Origin: Mucidula mucida
Taxonomy: Eukaryota > Basidiomycota > Agaricomycetes > Agaricales > Physalacriaceae
Assembly (NCBI GenBank): GCA_015501055.1
Contig: JADNYV010000011.1
Coordinates: 434,001-498,000 of the forward strand
Reading direction: 5' to 3'
DNA length: 64,000 nt
Numbering within the stretch: the first letter of the stretch is position 1; every line of letters begins with the position of its first letter. The position numbers and the translations under genes were made by a program. The notes beneath the pieces are model-generated. The model was given only the letters and a program-made list of their open reading frames with translations. It had not been told where the DNA came from and did not search any database. Of the stretch, positions 34,197 to 45,230 are shown in pieces.

Positions 34197-35609
34197 ATGT
34201 CCGCAAAGCTCGCCTTTACTTGCTGTGCCTTGCTTGGGACGTGTGCTTACGCCTACCAACATGTCCGAATAATCCCAATGGCGACTTTGCACGAGACATT
34301 GCTCTGGACTGTTCGCTCATGGTGGCACCGACATCCAGCTTCCGGAGACCTCGCTGACTGGGACATGGGACCAGATTACAACGACATGAAAGACCTTACA
34401 GACGCGAATTACGCGCCATGGATGCCTGGAAGTTCTTGGCCCCCTTCTTCGCGTCGCAGGGATACTTTCTATATGTCAGAAACCTTGAAAATGACCCAAC
34501 TCTCGACACCCCGAGTTGGCCTCCGCCGTCTTTGTCTCAGGAATATCCATACGCCAGAGTGTTGTGTACAGTGTCGCATTTTGGATTCCCGGTACGTAGT
34601 TGTCGTTCCTTCGAAATTTGCTCATCCCGTTGAATAGGATATGCGCTTATGGGGCGCTAGAGATCGACTTGGAAGAGAACTTGTCTTAAAGTAAGTCATT
34701 CTGGGCTTTGACAGCTTTCGTAGATATACTACAATCTCATACAGATTGATCTCTACTACCTCTTCTCCGACACCAGAATTGCTTGCTTTACAGCGGCTCA
34801 ACACTCCAGCTGCACGCTCGGATCCCCGAAATCACACTATCCCTGTGTTGGACTTTGTTACATGGGGTTGTTTGGTCTTTGCAGTGATGCCACGGTGCGT
34901 TGGTTGATTGGCTGTTCCTCCGTCCTCATTAGTTTACTCGTCACAAGCTGGATATGCGCCTTTAACATTCGCTTTCGGACGTTAGAGGATTCTATAGTTC
35001 TCTGGGAGCAGCTTCTTGAAGTGAACAATCTCCTAGATCGAGCCGGTCTCTTCGCTGACCTCGATTTAGGCTCTGGAGTTCTGTCACGAACAGCGCATTG
35101 CGCACTGCAATATTTTGGACCAAAATACTCTGGTCAATGTCCTTCCTGGCGATGTGGTTGATTTTGGTATTTTTGACCTTAATAAGGATTGTGTCTTTGC
35201 CTTCATCGACTACGGTTTTGCTTCGGTGGTGCCTCTGAATATGGCGCTCGAGGATGCGCCCCTTCGGCATAATTTGCGGTTGGACTTCAGAAGAGGTCTA
35301 CAAGGCAGAGGTTCCACTTGCAACCCATTTGAGGCGGATGTTCTTTTTCTCGGGGCACTGATGCAGCGCCACATACGAGTGAGTTTGCCATCTTATGCCG
35401 TGTTTCAATTTACAAGGAGGACGATACAGATGGTACCGGATGTGTTTCCTGAAGGAATCCAACTTGTGGAGAGGATGATGGGTTTGCATGGTGCACGCGT
35501 GCCCTCCGCTTCGGAGGCTCTACGCGACTTCCGGACTATAAAGGGGAAATTGAGCCGCGCCACGCTCAATCATGAATTTGTCTCGCAGAGGTGGGATGGT
35601 CGCACCTGA
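34197..35609 (+). CDS. Kinase-like protein with altered catalytic loop (probable pseudokinase)
   Basis: An Agaricomycete kinase-like protein. Pieces in order: MSAKLAFTCCALLGTCAYAY (hydrophobic N-terminus), DYNDMKDLTDANYAP, AWKFLAPFFASQGYFLYVRN, DMRLWGARDRLGRELVLKLI (ATP-site Lys region), SDPRNHTIPVLDFVTWGC, VLWEQLLEALEFCHEQRIAH, then CNILDQNTLVNVL and FAFIDYGFASVVPLN, ending RATLNHEFVSQRWDGRT. The catalytic-loop HRD becomes HCN and the DFG equivalent is DYG. Asn in place of the catalytic Asp predicts little or no phosphotransfer. Introns follow GT-AG. The frame needs one base at 34420-34421 (GG) and near 35324-35326 (CCC). The 3' exon and flank are duplicated at 45541-46140. Confidence 0.65.
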
Positions 35610-36050
35610 AAAGACAACCGCATAACTTTGTTGAGCCGCAAATATATATGACGTTGCCTTGCATAAGTGACGATCCATGCCACAGAGACACGAAGACATA
35701 TTAAAGCTATTCGCAGAGAACACGGCTCTGAAGGTGTTGGAGGACTCGCGCGGCCTTGGAACGCTCACGATGCTCGCCCACATTGCCGCGTGAGCCAAGA
35801 CGGTCGATTGCAAGCATGGAAGGCCGTTCAAGGAGAGAGCGGCGAGTTACAAGGTCCTGGCGATTTTGCAACGCCGACGATTGAGCCAGTCTGTAGTAGA
35901 AGATAATCGACACAATGATGTTCCTCCTTGCTATGACACTGCCCGCGGATATGTTGCTACGACTCTGGTAGCTTCGCTCCGCTTCCAGTCACCCAAAGGA
36001 AAATTTGCCGTTTACTCGTTTCGACTGGCAAGTTGAGTCGTTAAGTTTAG
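35455..36050. repeat. Direct repeat, copy 1: 3' exon and downstream flank of the kinase-like gene
   Basis: Matches 45541-46140 (offset about 10.07 kb). The match starts in the last exon (GGATGATGGGTTTGCATGG) and runs past the stop codon into non-coding DNA. It is nearly identical at first, with small indels, and then fades towards 36050. Confidence 0.85.
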
Positions 36051-36169
36051 CGCGACCCTCTTAAATATGCCTTCGGGGCTACAGTCGTGGTGAAATAGGC
36101 ACCTGAACATTCAGATGTAACCTAAAGACTAGTCGAGTCAGCGCTCTCGATAGAGCGGTTCCTCGTGCT

Positions 36170-36430
36170 ATCAAGATACCCTTGCCTCTGAGTCGTCGCT
36201 TCACTGATACTTTGAATAAGCTTGGAGGAGACATGATCCGATGTCTACTCAGCTCGGGGCAGTTTTTGAAAGGTAATCGGTAAGCCGAACGGACTCTTTA
36301 TCATCGACAGTACTCATTAGACCTACGCCAGTACGCGCAATTGAAATGTGAATGAGAAGTAGGCGCATCAGCATTTAGCCCGCTCTAGAAATGTCGCATT
36401 GACGAGGATATATTCAAAATACGGTATTGT
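36170..36430 (+). pseudogene. 3' remnant of an ICL/PEP-mutase gene (third copy)
   Basis: Heavily eroded homologue of the last two exons of the gene at 30737-32146. Matches include AAGCTTGGAGGAGACATG against AAGCTTGAAGGAGACAGG, CAGCTCGGGGCAG against CAGCTTGGGGCATG, GGCGCATCAGCATTTA against GGCGCATCAGCGTTTA, and the shared downstream AAATGTCGCAT. It carries no usable reading frame. It shows that the duplicated unit once contained an ICL/PEPM gene followed tail-to-tail by a FunK1 gene. Confidence 0.6.
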
Positions 36431-39400
36431 ACTGAAACTACTTATTCTTCTGTCGTTTACTAGGCGTCGGTGAACCAGGAGAAACCTGTTGTTTCGAACG
36501 TGTTCGCGAAGTTGTTGCAGTCGGCGATGAGTCCAAGTGCGCAGGAATTAATTCACTGCTTGTATCAGAAGGCAGCAACAGGTCGCGGAGCTCCTTCTGT
36601 CGCTTCTCCAATATCTTTTCCACAGTGCCATCATCATCCTCCTCGGTAGGGACCGTTGCTATTGTTTTCTCCAACATAGCAATGACCCTCGAGTGAAGGG
36701 TGTGATATTCATATAACTCGCGATGAGTATATGCCAAGCGAAGAAGACCGAACCATTCACGAACGAGGGGCTTGAGATGGTGGAAGTAGGGATGGAAATT
36801 GCCCACAACATCCTCTTCAAAGTCATGGGGGTGGGCGAATAGATGGCGTTTGTTCACAACAAGGGTGGCGTCGTCACTGTCGAAGACGTGGTAGACAACA
36901 TTGCGCAGCATTGTGGAACCAGTTCCTTCGTCGGTGAGCTCGGCACGACGAGCGCCGCCAGGTCCACTGCGTATCATGCAGATGTTGACCAAGATCCACA
37001 AAAATGACTCGATATCATGGATTGCATCTTGATATTTTACTGCTAAGTCATTTCCATATCTGACCGGGGCAGCGCCAAGCACTTCTGCGCTAGCATAAGG
37101 AGGAGTTCCCTAAAAGAAAAGACGTCAAGATCAATCTGAAGGTTTGTAGGATGGGACTTACAGTTCTAGACGCCTTAGAAGTGTCCTTGTCCTCATCCTT
37201 TGGTGGGTTGACGGCGGGATCAAAGTCAAAACTCCGTTGGACCTATTATATGCATGAGCGTGATCACCAAAATGTTCAAGACGACATACAGAGTGCCATC
37301 CTAACCGATCTGTTGTAATAATATGATCTTCTTGAGCGGGAGGGAATGCTAAACTATACTCGATGGCCGCGATCATATAGGTGTTGTCAATGTTGATGTT
37401 AACTCCGAGCACATCATACGCAGAGGAAATAACATCAGGGTGCAGTGATAGTGACAGCTTGGGCAAGTGCTTGCGCCTTCTAAAATAAGAAGTGATTACG
37501 AGGGAGAGGGACGCAATTTCAGCCTCTGGTATTGGGTCATCTTGAGTTTGAGCCGGAGGGAGTGTTCTGGTATGTCGAGCACCCAGCTTTGAGCGATCCA
37601 AGTCAATAAGACACCCTTTGGTGCCAAAAGGAGTCGTTGCTCCTTTATCTGGACACCGCGCGATGATGACATTCCCGGCACTGATATCACGGTGTAGAAG
37701 ACCGTTGTTGCAGAGATGTTCATGACCTGCAAGTCATTATCGTCAAAGATATGTCGTACACATGAAACAATCATACCTTGCACTCCGTTCAAGAATACCA
37801 CAAGAAGTTCTTTCAATGTTGCAAAATATTTCAGCGGCCAGCCGTAGGTCGACATAATGACGCGCGTGTGAACTCGAGAAACAAAAGCTCTCATTCGAGG
37901 AGTAGTAATTCGGTCAATCTCGTCATCGTCCGTCGATGCGACATGCAGGAAACGCTCTTCGCTTTCCAACCGAGGACGCTTCGCTCCCGGTCTTTGTTTG
38001 TCAACTGGCGGCAAGCTGTCGGAGAGGCCCGCACGTATGAATGCCCCAGTCCGATCCACCATATCGTCGATTATGGCGTCCTCGTACAGCGTTATTCGAG
38101 CAAGAAATTCGCAATCAGACCCATTTGCCTCGCTGTAGAGTTCGCCTTCAGACTTGATGGATTCGGGACGCCACGACTGCTTGAGAACAAAAATCTGAAC
38201 AAGGACGTGAGCTTGGTTACAAGGTAACGGTTGGTATGTACCTCTTTGCCGGGTTGACCATCTATGAAGCGTACCACTGCCCAGACTAGTGTTGCCCTAC
38301 CACGCATCACCCTTGCACGAGCAACACTCATGACTTTGACGGTCAAGTACTGCGTACCGTCATTGAGTGTGATGACCCATCTCTTCTTGTACGAATCAGT
38401 CGCAAAGACGTCGAGCGCTGTCTCACTTGTCAATCGGTAAGACTCGACCACCTCATTAGGCTGAACATAAATTTTCATGGAGGGATCAAAGCCAAGTTTG
38501 TGTGGGGCAAGGACGGCAAACGAGGCAATGATACGTATAAAATGTTTCGGAAACTAAGGCAAGAAATGTGAATCATAACGTGGTGCGTATCGTAGATGAA
38601 ACTCACCTTGTGGATATCGATAGGCGTACTAGTAAGGAGGACGCCGGATCGGTCATGGAGGCATACTGACATGCATCGTGGTCCAAGAGTAAAACCGAAA
38701 ACGAATCGACGATCGAGTTGCTCGCGCAATATTTGCCGCAGATAGCCAATGAGCTGCTTGACCACCCCCTCCCACTCTTCGTTGTCTCTGCGCTTCATCT
38801 CCAGCGCGGCGACGATTTGAAGCCACCAAATAACGCCCTATACACAAAGTCAGTCTTAAGCGATGCCGGAAAATCGATAAAATACGCACTTTGGCTTCAT
38901 CCTACAAAGAAAGTCAGGAATATCCTCGGGAATAAAGAGTGTTTGACATACCGGAGACAGATTCTTGACACGGTCATGCAGGAGACTATGTGCAAGCAGA
39001 CAATCCGGTCGTATGCGTGCAATAGTTTTATCGGCAGAGTCCGGAGCTTTTGAATGGTAATCGACCCATCGCGTCGATCCTCCAAGCCGAGCAGAATTTT
39101 CACCGGGATGCTGAGAGCATAGCTCTTCCGCGGCGCGGTGGATGACGTTGGCGACAGAGACGAATGCACCATACAATTCATCCTCCTTGCGGACTGAGTC
39201 GGGAAATGCGCTCCATCGGGACTCTGGGTGATGCGCCCCGTTGACTTTGTCCCAAATCGCGTCAACAAGAGTTTCCTCGATCGGGAACATGGCTTTTAAA
39301 AACTCCTCCGTATCGGTGACACGACAGTGGACGGGGAAATCAGTGTTAACAGCCTCCTTCATGCTAGCTGCACTTTCTTGCTGGTAAGAGTAGCTCAATG

Positions 39401-40060
39401 AAGGACGTCCTGCTGTGCGTATCGGTGCGTTGTTGCTCGCAGCAGGTTTCTTGTACGTCTGTGGTGGGATATGGACCCCCATGATGAGAGAGAGGAAGAC
39501 AAGAAGACCACAAGGACGCACCCAAAAACAGTGGCTGATAAAGCTTTATCGATTATCACTTGAGAATCGCGGCAGCTTTTATGCCTCTGTGCCACGCCGG
39601 GTGCACGAGTGTGACTTGTTGAAGTTGTTGAAGAAGGCAACCAGAGCCACGTGATCGATCTATGGCTTGAGTCTTCCCACCATTGTCGAGTTCACGAGAC
39701 AGTCCGCCACAAACTCGAGCCTGCACTTGCCAGGCTCTCCTACCATCATCAGCTCCGTACACCTCGCTTCGCGTCGTAGCTGGACGCCAACAATTTGAGT
39801 AAAACTCTTCTCTACCGTGTTGCCGAAGTTTGTGTTCCCGGACACTCGCTTCAAGTCCAACATCGAGAGGCGACAGTGTCGCGGAGTCCGACGTCACCAA
39901 CGTCGCTCATAACCGTTAACCTCCCAGTGTCATTCACCGACTCCGGTTCGTGCTGATTACGACCCGAATGTTGTCACACGTCGAACGATTTCTGTACAAT
40001 GAGCGCACAATCCTGGTATCTAGTTTAAGCAATAGCACAATGTTCAGGAACCTTCTTGTA
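36300..40060. repeat. Segmental duplication, copy B (FunK1 unit)
   Basis: Matches 48600-52090 in the same orientation, offset about 12.2 kb (12,208 at 37082, 12,199 from 38092). The core from about 37560 to 38930 shows essentially no differences by eye. The 3' third of the gene differs by scattered substitutions and indels. The upstream flank beyond 39300 is clearly diverged, though blocks such as CCAGAGCCACGTGATCGAT (39646-39664) remain. Confidence 0.88.
36438..39482 (-). CDS. FunK1-type fungal protein kinase, intact copy
   Basis: FunK1 kinases are a kinase group special to and expanded in mushroom-forming fungi; their substrates are unknown. The N-terminal part reads MGVHIPPQTYKK, FPDSVRKEDELYGAFVSVAN, KGVIWWLQIVAALEMKRRDN and LDRRFVFGFTLGPRCMSVCL. 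The kinase part has ITLYEDAIIDDMVDRTG, YGWPLKYFATLKELLVVFLN, the catalytic loop LLHRDISAGNVIIARCPDKG and GCLIDLDRSKLGARHTRT (DLD at the DFG position). The C lobe has GTPPYASAEVLG and DAIHDIESFLWILVNICMIR, and a basic tail ends PSKRQKNK. About ten introns of about 50 nt splice in phase and the frame is intact. I start at the ATG at 39482; an in-frame ATG lies 39 nt upstream. A nearly identical copy lies 12.2 kb to the right. Confidence 0.85.
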
Positions 40061-41424
40061 CCCTCTGCACGGACAACTTGGGAAGCCATTGAACGTTTAA
40101 TGTGGGCACAATACCAGCACGATGTGGAATTTACACAGCTCCGTCGTCCGTTCCGGATAGGCGTCTGACCGTCGAAGCTACCCATCGGTCGGCCAAAGCT
40201 TCGATGTCGTGCGTTAATAGTATCGAACAGGTGAGTCTGAATGTTACACAGTTATGCCATGAATGCCGTGGTCTGTAAATTGGTTGTAAGATTAACGCCG
40301 CACAGATCCTTGGTCTGGACTCTAATCTGTTCCTCAAATGGGCTGCGCTTTCTTGAAGGTCTGCGGTCATCAGCTCAACCGTGACATTCCGTGAAGCGTT
40401 GACGGCTGATTTCTAACGCACGCCAAGATGATTGATACGTTCTCGTCAATGTACTTTCTAGAACTTCCTTTTGCCTCTACCTACCGATAGTTCGTGCCGC
40501 TTGTTCACGACGACGAGTTCGAAAGTAATACCTGCATCACTGCCCCTTACGCTATCGCGGTTTTCAAGGAGGTCTGCGGTGGAGAGTAGTGGAGGTTTAC
40601 AATAACTTGAAGAGACTGTTCACCGCTGCTGTGGAATTGACGGCTGTGACTTCTAGCGCGCTTCGAATCCCAACTTCCTGTTCAGAGCATCTCATTGAAA
40701 AGTCATTTAAGAACAGAAGCATGTTACGCCTCCGATCTGTAAGTACGCCGCTTCAGATTCGGTGGCACCCACTCTATGCCAAGCCGCTGCTACTCAGAGT
40801 CAAGGATCTACTGCTTCTGTTCGGGATTCGTGGGGAGCCTTAAGGCCTATCTCCTCGTTCTAAGGAGCGTGTCATATGTCGACACTGAAGGCCGTGGGTA
40901 TGACTGATTGTCGTACCGGAAAGAAACAAGCGAAATACAAGCAGAGGAAGTCCTAATATTGCCGTTCTAATACCGCATACTCATGGTCGAGAACAGGATT
41001 TCCACATGTCTCTCAGCTACTCGGATGCAATGCTTCAGCCCTGTACTATGTAGTACTGTCAACTTCACTTGGGGAGTGCGTGGCTCTCATAGCGTCAGTT
41101 TAGCACCCTTGCCAAGCCCTGCTAATCCACTTAGTCGTCTCGAGGACTTCAAGTCCGTCTCAATGATAAAAAACTCAGACGAAGTGCAAAGTCGGCGGCT
41201 GCGGCTTTCCGACCTAAACTCCTCCCGGGCAAAGTTGTCGGGGTATCCAGTATTGGTTGGGTTCTCTCGGATCCGCCACTTCTCGATGTCTGATGAAAGA
41301 TTGTTCCTGACCTGAATGGGACTGTCCCATACAGGTATAAAAGAGAGAATGGGTATCTGGGATTTTTCACCGTCCTGCTCTTAGGAATCCTCAACCACTC
41401 CTCTTCAACTACACCTCGTCTACC
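39483..41424. promoter_or_regulatory. Intergenic; duplicated flank, then the ICL/PEPM gene promoter with TATA box
   Basis: Left part (to about 40060) is the upstream flank of the FunK1 duplication. 40060-40980 has no recognisable gene. The right end is the promoter of the ICL/PEPM gene: TATAAAAG at 41336-41343, about 82 bp upstream of the ATG at 41425, with a CT-rich leader in between. This textbook arrangement suggests strong, regulated transcription. Confidence 0.55.
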
Positions 41425-42830
41425 ATGCCCGCTCCCAGCTACTCTGTCCCTCGCGAAGTTCAGGCTGCTCCAGTTGTTGCGTCTCCTGAGGTCACAAACT
41501 CGAGCGGCGCGTACTATAATGCTCGCCTCGATCCCAAGAACTTCCTCGAAGGGCCTCTGTCAGAGAACCCTGCGACACGGCTGCGCCAGATGCTAGCTCG
41601 CCCTGGCATTGTTGTAAGTCTTGGATGACAATACTTCTTCGTCTTTTGCTCATCCAACGTAGGTTGCACCGGGTATCTGCGATGGTATCAGTGCTCGGTG
41701 TGCTCTTGAAGCTGGATTCGACTGCCTGTATCAGAGGTACATTTCAATAGGTTTTCGTTGTTCACCACTCTAACAATACATGCAGCGGTGCTGCGACAAC
41801 TGCTTCGCGCATGGGACAGCCAGATCTTGCTATCGCCACGCTGAATGATTTCGTCGAGGTCAGTGACATCTTGTGTGGCGCACTTAAACATTGATCTCAC
41901 GCAAAACCATTTTTAGGCCGGTCAAATGGTATCCAGTCTGAACCCCAGCGTTCCCGTCATCGCCGATGCCGATGTGGGCTTCGGTGGGCCTGCTATGGTC
42001 GCTCGTACTGTTCGGCAATATGCGAGAGCCGGAATAGCTGCGCTACACATTGAAGATCAAGTTCAAACTAAGCGATGTGGTCATCTGTTAGGAAAGCAGG
42101 TGGTCTCGCGGGAGGAGTTCCTCACGCGCATCCGTGCCGCTGTGATTGCTCGGGACACCATTCCGGGAGGATCTGACTTTGTAAGAACATTCTATGAAAT
42201 GGTGGAAATCTCTGAAGTCGAATGTGATTTACCCAGGTCATTATTGGACGCACCGACTCTGCTCAAGTCCTAGGGATGGAGGAAGCTATTACGCGCCTCA
42301 AGCTAGCGGCAGCTGCTGGGGCAGACGTCTGCTTTATCGAAGGCGTGCGAACGAAGGAGCTCCTTGAATCAACCGTCGCAGCTCTGGCTCCCACGCCCGT
42401 ACGTATTCATCATGAACGTCAGAAGAGTGACCACGTTAACACGTCTTCTTACCTAGGTTCTTGTCAATGTTATCTCCGGTGGTTTGACGCCCTCTTTCAC
42501 ATATCCCGAGGCGGAACAAATGGGCGCTAAGATCATCAGTAAGGAAGCACTCGATTCTGCCGAATAGGACTGATCGTTGGTTAGTTTTCTCCTTGGTATC
42601 TTGTGTGGCAATGTTGCACGCTGTTCGCGCCGCCATGAGATCGTTGAAGAAGACGGGGACCGACTTTACCTCTGCGCAAGGTATGGACCCCAAGGCGTTC
42701 TTCGAGGTCATGGGTAAGACGGATACATATAGTGGCATTAAGAGATCCCTGCTAACCAATGTCATCAGGTCTCAATGAGGTGATAGAACTGGACGCGAAA
42801 GCCGGTGGGTCTGCTTTCCAAGTTGTTTAG
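41425..42830 (+). CDS. ICL/PEP-mutase superfamily enzyme (oxaloacetase / dimethylmalate-lyase-like), intact copy
   Basis: Eight exons (41425-41613, 41663-41736, 41786-41858, 41917-42180, 42237-42398, 42457-42538, 42585-42713, 42769-42830) give 344 residues with an unbroken frame. The fold is the TIM-barrel lyase/hydrolase superfamily: VAPGICDGISARCALEAGFD, ATTASRMGQPDLAIATLNDF, PVIADADVGFGGPAMVARTV (metal-binding Asp pair), LHIEDQVQTKRCGHLLGKQV (signature K-[KR]-C-G-H), IIGRTDSAQ, GADVCFIEGVRTKEL, VNVISGGLTPSF and NEVIELDAKAGGSAFQVV. The size excludes classical isocitrate lyase (over 500 residues). Candidates are oxaloacetate hydrolase (oxalate plus acetate), 2,3-dimethylmalate lyase or a methylisocitrate-lyase relative. 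A flavocytochrome b2-type dehydrogenase starts 286 bp downstream on the same strand. No organelle signal is visible. Confidence 0.85.
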
Positions 42831-43115
42831 ACGCCGGAGGGAATCAAGTATGCATGCTGTTATTCTTGGATTTATCTGTACACAACCACTATAATATACG
42901 GCATCAGAGGATATGTTTATAGGAGGCTCCATAGATCCATGCTTGGAACATGAACGCGTGAACAGTACTCAAGAGTTTGAAAGGCATGTTCTTCCGGTAT
43001 CCGGACCGGTGACGGTGATTTAGAGCGGGCAGCCATCGTTCCGCTTTCCGCAATCGGGCCTATTTGACTGGCTGATTCCCCACACATCTCCACACCTGTC
43101 CTTACTCCCCTCATC

Positions 43116-45230
43116 ATGTCTCAAACGATATCAGGCAAGGAAGTCGCTCTGCACAATACACGGCAGAGCTGCTGGATCATCGTTCATGGTTCGTTGCTTA
43201 TGCACTCGCTTTCAACGTTGACTTTAACTTTGAACAGGTAAAGTTTACGATGTCACCGACTTTTTAGACGGTATGTGGTCGAGCTTAATTAAATTAGTAG
43301 TTGGCTAACAACTATTCAGATCATCCTGGTTAGTGTGCATGTAAACGCGTTGCGGTTGAACTCAACGTTCACATAGGCGGTAGCAAGATCATTTTGAAGT
43401 ATGCGGGCAAGGATGCTACGTGAGTGTTGTCAACATAAGTGATAACTGTTCACTTATCCAATGAATAGTGCGGAATATGATCCCATCCATCCGCCGGATG
43501 CTATTACCACAAATCTACCTCCAGAGAAACAGTGCGCGCGTTCAATAAACCTGCCCAGAAGAATCGCTTATCTCTTTGCAGCTTGGGCGTCGCGCAAATG
43601 GACACTGTCGAAAAAGTTGAAATCAAGATAACCGACGAAGAGAAGGCACGACTGGAACGCGTGTCGAACAGACCTTCACTCGACGAAGTCCTCAATTTGC
43701 ACGACTTTGAACATGTGGCGCGACTTGTTATGCCCGACAAGGCGTGGGCGTACTACTCCTCTGCTGCAGACGATGAAATAACGCATCGCGAAAATCATGC
43801 TGCATATCATCGGTAATACTTACATCCATCTGGAAGTATTTATCGACTCTAATCCATCTTCTTCAGGATATGGTTCCGCCCTCGAGTGCTAAGAGACGTT
43901 ACGAATGTTGATTGGTCCACCACTGTCCTCGGCCACAAGTCCAGCATGCCCGTATACATTGTATGTCTTTGGCTCTACCTGGTATACCATGTACTCACAA
44001 CTAGGCCAGACCGCCACCGCTTTGGGTAAACTAGGTCATCCTGATGGCGAACTCAATTTAACGCGTGCCGCTGCTAAACATGGTATCATACAGATGGTAA
44101 GCGCTATCCTATTACTGCTCGGCAACCTATCCTCACGTCGTATAGATTCCAACTCTGGCTTCATGTTCATTCGATCAGATCATGGACGCTGCGCAACCTG
44201 GACAAGTGCAGTTCTTCCAGCTGTACGTGAACAAGGACCGCGAGATCACGAAGCGCATTGTGCAGCATGCTGAGAAGCGGGGTATCAAAGGACTGTTCAT
44301 TACGGTTGACGCACCTCAGCTCGGGCGCAGGGAGAAGGATATGCGCATGAAGTTCGAGGCGGAGGATCCATCCGAGGTTAGCAAAGCGGGCGCGTCTGGT
44401 GTTGACCGATCCCAAGGCGCGGCGAGAGCCATCAGCGTGTGTATTCTATACTTATTGGCCGTCTAAACCGCGCTGACGTTCCATCAAGTCGTTCATTGAC
44501 CCCGGTCTCAATTGGAATGATCTCAAATGGTTCAAGAGCATCACTTCAAGTGCGTAACGTCTTCCCGCACACATCTCATCGCTCATCTCAAGAACTAGTG
44601 CCCCTTATATTGAAAGGAGTGCAATGCTGGGAAGACGCCATGGAAGCGTATGACCACGGTCTCGCCGGCGTGGTGCTCTCGAACCATGGTGGCCGACAGC
44701 TCGACTTTTCCCGCTCCGGTATCGAAATCCTCGCCGAAGTCGTCGAGAACCTATCGAAGATGCGCAACTTGACGTTCCCGAATGAGAAGTTCCAGCTCTT
44801 CATCGACGGCGGGGTACGGCGGGCGACGGACGTGCTGAAGGCTGTGGCGTTGGGCGCGACGGCTGTTGGTATCGGGCGGCCGTTCATATACGCGTACTCG
44901 GCGTATGGGCAGGAGGGTGTGGATAAGGCGCTGCAGATATTACATGTCAGTGTTTCTCTACATGGACGCCGAAAAGGATACTCAATTTGGAACAGGACGA
45001 GTTTGAGATGAACCTCCGGCTCCTTGGTGCGCCGACATTAAAGAACGTTGTGCCAGAGATGGTGGATACGTCCAACCTCAGCTCGCACATAGTTTCTGTT
45101 CCCGACGATAGATTATACGTGTCGAATTGTGCGTGCTCATTATTGCTACTTTTGCAGCTCAAACTCACCATGCTGTGTAGACGAGAGTCTGCGGGGTGCG
45201 CAGCTGAAGGTGTCGAAGCCGAAGTTGTAG
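43116..45230 (+). CDS. CYB2: Flavocytochrome b2-type FMN dehydrogenase (L-lactate or glyoxylate dehydrogenase)
   Basis: Two-domain FMN/heme enzyme oxidising a 2-hydroxy or 2-oxo acid. The cytochrome b5 domain is at the very N-terminus: [20 protein letters not shown] with [20 protein letters not shown], the HPGG heme-ligand motif being spliced over tiny exons. The FMN_dh barrel follows: [120 protein letters not shown] (catalytic His) and [20 protein letters not shown]. The frame is intact. Unlike yeast Cyb2 there is no N-terminal mitochondrial presequence, and the protein ends KVSKPKL, a PTS1-like tripeptide. A glyoxylate dehydrogenase of the same domain build is known from a wood-rot basidiomycete, so the substrate is open. 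Confidence 0.88.

Noticed and set aside
37778..38227. 149-residue plus-strand frame, perfectly repeated at 49977-50426
   Set aside because: Antisense to FunK1 exons and introns. The perfect repeat reflects the duplication, not coding constraint.
36438..39482. DLD instead of DFG in the FunK1 kinase taken as inactivation
   Set aside because: FunK1 kinases commonly deviate at this position while keeping HRD and a metal-binding Asp, so I do not call it a pseudokinase.
39556..39900. 114-residue minus-strand frame upstream of FunK1
   Set aside because: Lies in the duplicated non-coding flank; the counterpart near 51700 does not keep the frame open.
40660..40690. tRNA-like TTCGAATCC
   Set aside because: No pairing T stem and no other tRNA arms nearby.
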